A stretch of 8,657 nucleotides of DNA, from positions 1-8,657 of the forward strand of contig URYI01000084.1 of NCBI GenBank assembly GCA_900552055.1, read 5' to 3'. Shown one piece after another: positions 6,834 through 8,657 of the stretch. Both the position numbers and the translations under genes were made by a program. The DNA is from an uncultured Eubacteriales bacterium (GTDB lineage: Bacteria; Bacillota; Clostridia; Christensenellales; QALW01). Under the pieces are notes generated by a model, which ran no database searches, was not told the origin of the DNA, and was given only the letters and a program-made list of their open reading frames with translations. How positions within the stretch are numbered: the stretch's first letter is position 1; each line of letters begins with the position of its first letter.

Positions 6834-6920
6834 GAGAATTTCTTCATTTTCCGCGTTATCCTCAATCAGCGTACTCCCCGGTACGCTTTCTTCGTCTGTC
6901 TTGGAAATGAAGAAATTCTC
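6834..6920. repeat. 16-bp perfect inverted repeat with nested hairpin
   Basis: GAGAATTTCTTCATTT (6834-6849) pairs with 6905-6920, and with one unpaired base the match extends by a further CC/GG. The 55-bp interior contains a second perfect stem AGCGTAC/GTACGCT (6868-6874 and 6881-6887) with a 6-nt loop. As RNA or as a DNA cruciform this would be a long hairpin with a branched or bulged middle. Confidence 0.75.
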
Positions 6921-6939
6921 GCCGTTTTAGGTCTTAGCG

Positions 6940-7045
6940 TCAGAAGGCATAAAATTTGTGCCGGGTAAAGTGCTCTTAAACGACATGTACCTGGCGTACA
7001 TGGAGCCAAAGCAGCACAGCAGGACACAAATTTTATGCCTTCTGA
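6940..7045. repeat. 21-bp perfect inverted repeat with nested hairpin
   Basis: Positions 6940-6960 and 7025-7045 are exact reverse complements over 21 bp (outer end TCAGAAGG, inner end TTTGTG). The interior holds a CATGTAC/GTACATG stem (6984-6990 and 6996-7002) and a GTGCT/AGCAC pair (6970-6974 and 7013-7017), so the structure is nested three times. The right arm merges into the terminal CTGAGGGTA of the larger element. Confidence 0.8.
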
Positions 7046-7072
7046 GGGTACTTATAATTTTAATTTTAAATA

Positions 7073-8368
7073 TCAAGCGTTGGGGAGATAGCCGCCCATG
7101 TCCTTAAGGCGGGCTTGGAGTTCTTTTATATTTATGCTGCGGGTTTCGCCGTTGCAGGAACATGCAAGCGCTGCGGCTATTCCGGCTGCCTGGCCGGTTA
7201 TGTAGCAGCCGGGCATAACTCTTACCGAAGCCTGCATCTGGCGGTCTGTGCTTATGCATTTGCCTGTTACCAGCACGTTGGAGAGGCCGGCAGGCAGTAA
7301 GGCGCGATAGGGAATGCCGTAGGATTCGCCGGGACCGTAGCTGAAGCGCTTGTATTCGGCCAGAACAGCTTCATAGGCCTCCTTGTCTGGGGTCATTATA
7401 TGTATATCCACCGGGTAGCAGTACCGTCCTATCTCGTCATCAAATACCGCTCTGTCCAGGAAATCCTGCGCGCAAAGCTCGTAATCTCCCTTTATCCTCC
7501 GTGATTCACGCACTCCCAGCATATCCGCAGTTGAGCAGATGCCGGCATGTTCAAAGCCCTTAAGATAATGGTTGTAATAGTATTCATATTCGGGCAGGGA
7601 TTTTCTTCCCCAAAGCATGGCCTGTGTCAGGGAAACTTCATCAGTGGGGTTGACGTTGAAGCAATGGCCGATATTGCCGCCGCCCACTCCGCGGGCTGTG
7701 TCCGCGTCGGCGATGCCGGGCAGGTGCCTGTCCTCCAGAGTAAAAATATGGTCGTTTATAGCCTCCTCCAGCCGGCTGTCATCCCGCGCGTTCCGCCGGG
7801 GGTAATCTATATTTGCCCAAAGGCTGCACAGGGTAGCGGGCATAGTGTTTTGATTCTCATCCCCTAACGCATATTGAGCGCCCGCCCATACGCAGAGGTC
7901 GCCGTCCCCCGTTGCGTCTATAAAGACTTTGGCGCGAATAAGATACATGCCGCTTTTGGATGATATTACAGCATATTCAACCCGTCCGTTGGTGCATATT
8001 ACATCGGTTAAATGAGTAAAGAAGGAAAATTTAAAACCTGCCTTTTGAGCCATATCGTCATAAAGGCGCTTGAGGGTTTCCGCGTGTATCGCATAGCCGT
8101 AAGCGCCGTTGCTTCTGTCAGTATAAAGCGCGTCCCTGATTTCCCGGCCTATTCCGCCTGCAAGAAAATTAATTCCGTCTCCAAAGCACATGAACGCAGG
8201 CACCATGCCTACAGTCCCGGAGCCGCCGAAGGAGCCGTGGCTTTCGGCCAGAAAGACGCTCTTGCCCTGGCGCGCGCAGGCTGTTGCCGCGGCAAATCCG
8301 GCCGGGCCGCCTCCTGCGATAAATACGTCCACGTCATATTTCTGCTTTAATTCCTTTTTATAAATCAT
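7073..8368 (-). CDS. FAD-dependent oxidoreductase, substrate unknown
   Basis: 431-aa flavoprotein of the PF12831-like FAD-dependent oxidoreductase group. The N-terminal Rossmann motif is AGGGPAGFAAA (18-28), followed by the acidic ribose-binding Glu42 in FLAES. Then come FGGSGTVG (47-54), the DATGDGD motif at 151-157 near the pyrophosphate, GVRESRRIKGDY at 285-296, and a C-terminal flavin-closing segment MPGCYITGQAAGIAAAL (385-401). There is no signal peptide or membrane segment, so it is cytoplasmic. The 13 cysteines are scattered and no iron-sulfur pattern is seen. The start is supported by AAAGGTGA just upstream of ATG 8368. It has its own promoter and is convergent with ylmH, so neighbours do not reveal its substrate. 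Many members occur in catabolic loci of gut anaerobes, but the reaction here cannot be named. Confidence 0.87.
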   Translation of the reverse strand: MIYKKELKQKYDVDVFIAGGGPAGFAAATACARQGKSVFLAESHGSFGGSGTVGMVPAFMCFGDGINFLAGGIGREIRDALYTDRSNGAYGYAIHAETLKRLYDDMAQKAGFKFSFFTHLTDVICTNGRVEYAVISSKSGMYLIRAKVFIDATGDGDLCVWAGAQYALGDENQNTMPATLCSLWANIDYPRRNARDDSRLEEAINDHIFTLEDRHLPGIADADTARGVGGGNIGHCFNVNPTDEVSLTQAMLWGRKSLPEYEYYYNHYLKGFEHAGICSTADMLGVRESRRIKGDYELCAQDFLDRAVFDDEIGRYCYPVDIHIMTPDKEAYEAVLAEYKRFSYGPGESYGIPYRALLPAGLSNVLVTGKCISTDRQMQASVRVMPGCYITGQAAGIAAALACSCNGETRSINIKELQARLKDMGGYLPNA

Positions 8369-8441
8369 TTTCTCACCTTTATTTTGCAGCTCCTTTTTTA
8401 GTGCTTAAGGGTTTTTAATGTAAAGAGCTGTGCTTTTGAAT

Positions 8442-8470
8442 ATTTTAATAGCTTTTAAGATGCAAGTCAA
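8442..8470 (-). promoter_or_regulatory. Promoter of the FAD oxidoreductase gene
   Basis: On the minus strand TTGACT (8470-8465), a 17-bp spacer and TAAAAT (8447-8442) form a near-consensus sigma-A promoter. The predicted start near 8435 gives a leader of about 67 nt. Within it CAGCTC and GAGCTG could form a 6-bp stem near a purine-rich stretch, a weak hint of leader structure only. Confidence 0.65.
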
Positions 8471-8474
8471 TACT

Positions 8475-8657
8475 TTATTGCGTTGTAATATAAGCTGAAG
8501 CGGCGGAATCTAAAAGGCCCAGGAGACTGACAAAAGGCGGCATGCGTTCCGGAGACCTGCCGGAGCCAGGCTCAAGCGCCCAATGCAAAAACGGCGGCGT
8601 TTGGCAGGCTGTGAGCCTGCCCGGACGAAGCTTTTGAGCTTCGCCCGGCGGCCTTTC
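8475..8657 (-). repeat. Hairpin-rich repeat, right copy, with an open frame running off the edge
   Basis: Two strong hairpins stand in tandem: 8621-8648 (CCGG + CGAAGCT / AGCTTCG + CCGG with one mismatch) and 8603-8621 (perfect GGCAGGCT/AGCCTGCC, 3-nt loop). Smaller stems lie at 8548-8564. On the minus strand the order hairpin, hairpin, AAACGCC, AGCCTGG, GTCAGTCT parallels the left end of the window. One minus-strand frame stays open for 60 codons from the window edge to a stop at 8475-8477 (it contains QTPPFLHWALEP and MPPFVSLLGLLDS). The left copy has a partly matching frame (TPPAP, then SFISLVSLQETD), interrupted by stops. I favour a dispersed repeat over a real gene end, since the sequence is built from hairpins. 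Confidence 0.45.

Larger units (their letters stand above)
6796..7050. mobile_element. MITE-like non-coding element with short terminal inverted repeats
   Basis: The segment begins with TACCCTCAG (6796-6804) and ends with its exact complement CTGAGGGTA (7042-7050). The outermost TA could be a target duplication. Inside lie two long palindromes (6834-6920 and 6940-7045), each with a smaller hairpin at its centre. There is no transposase and no ORF with a start codon. A 41-codon minus-strand frame (6801-6926) without an initiator is the only coding-like stretch. The design suits a non-autonomous element mobilised in trans, or a dispersed intergenic palindrome. It lies between convergent genes, where insertion would be harmless. 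No known family is recognised. Confidence 0.4.

Noticed and set aside
6801..6926. 41-codon protein-like minus-strand frame in the palindrome element (ending TLGGVQLLVN)
   Set aside because: It has no ATG or TTG, its only GTG is 8 codons from the end, and it is bounded by a stop. Its sequence is largely dictated by the inverted repeat.
6940..7045. Invertible promoter or phase-variation switch
   Set aside because: The interior is only 64 bp and carries no promoter, both flanking genes point toward it, and no recombinase is present.
6796..7050. CRISPR array
   Set aside because: The repeats are inverted and each occurs once. There are no regularly spaced direct repeats.
7115..8350. Plus-strand frames of 61-112 codons over the FAD oxidoreductase
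   Set aside because: They are shadows of the minus-strand gene, whose Rossmann and flavin motifs fix the true frame.

Overview
The window looks like ordinary chromosomal sequence from an anaerobic member of the Firmicutes, probably class Clostridia. This rests on gene content and signals: ATP-dependent PEP carboxykinase, a YaaO-type decarboxylase next to thymidylate kinase (the yaaO-tmk order known from Bacillus subtilis), a YlmH-type S4 protein, a Gram-positive lipoprotein solute-binding protein, purine-rich Shine-Dalgarno sequences and sigma-A-like promoters. Genus cannot be read from the sequence alone.

Layout, left to right. 1-120: hairpin-rich repeat. 140-1630 (-): lipoprotein substrate-binding protein of an ABC importer, with an extended -10 promoter. 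1758-2018: two nearly identical hairpins, the inner one a textbook minus-strand terminator, bracketing about 210 bp with no convincing gene. 2037-3611 (-): pckA. 3612-3891: divergent control region with a promoter for each side, a perfect 16-bp palindrome over the pckA -35 box, and a hairpin at the predicted 5' end of the pckA mRNA. 3892-6700 (+): a tight operon of yaaO-like PLP decarboxylase, a possible 23-codon linking ORF, tmk and ylmH. 6701-7072: convergent intergenic region packed with three long inverted repeats. 7073-8368 (-): FAD-dependent oxidoreductase of unknown substrate, with its own promoter. 8475-8657 (-): a second, diverged copy of the end repeat, facing inward.

The genes do not form one pathway. 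pckA serves gluconeogenesis or anaplerosis; tmk serves dTTP synthesis; ylmH serves ribosome-associated quality control or translation; the decarboxylase is probably for polyamine or amino-acid metabolism; the binding protein and the oxidoreductase look like accessory catabolic functions. I see no defence system, CRISPR array, transposase, integrase, tRNA or rRNA.

The most unusual part is the non-coding DNA. A 255-bp element at 6796-7050 has short terminal inverted repeats beginning with TA and contains two long nested palindromes with no transposase, resembling a MITE or a paired-hairpin element. In addition, both window ends carry related hairpin repeats in opposite orientation, which would fit a contig that broke in a dispersed repeat family. 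I did not find a strong case for a wholly new biological system; the intergenic elements are the best candidates for follow-up.
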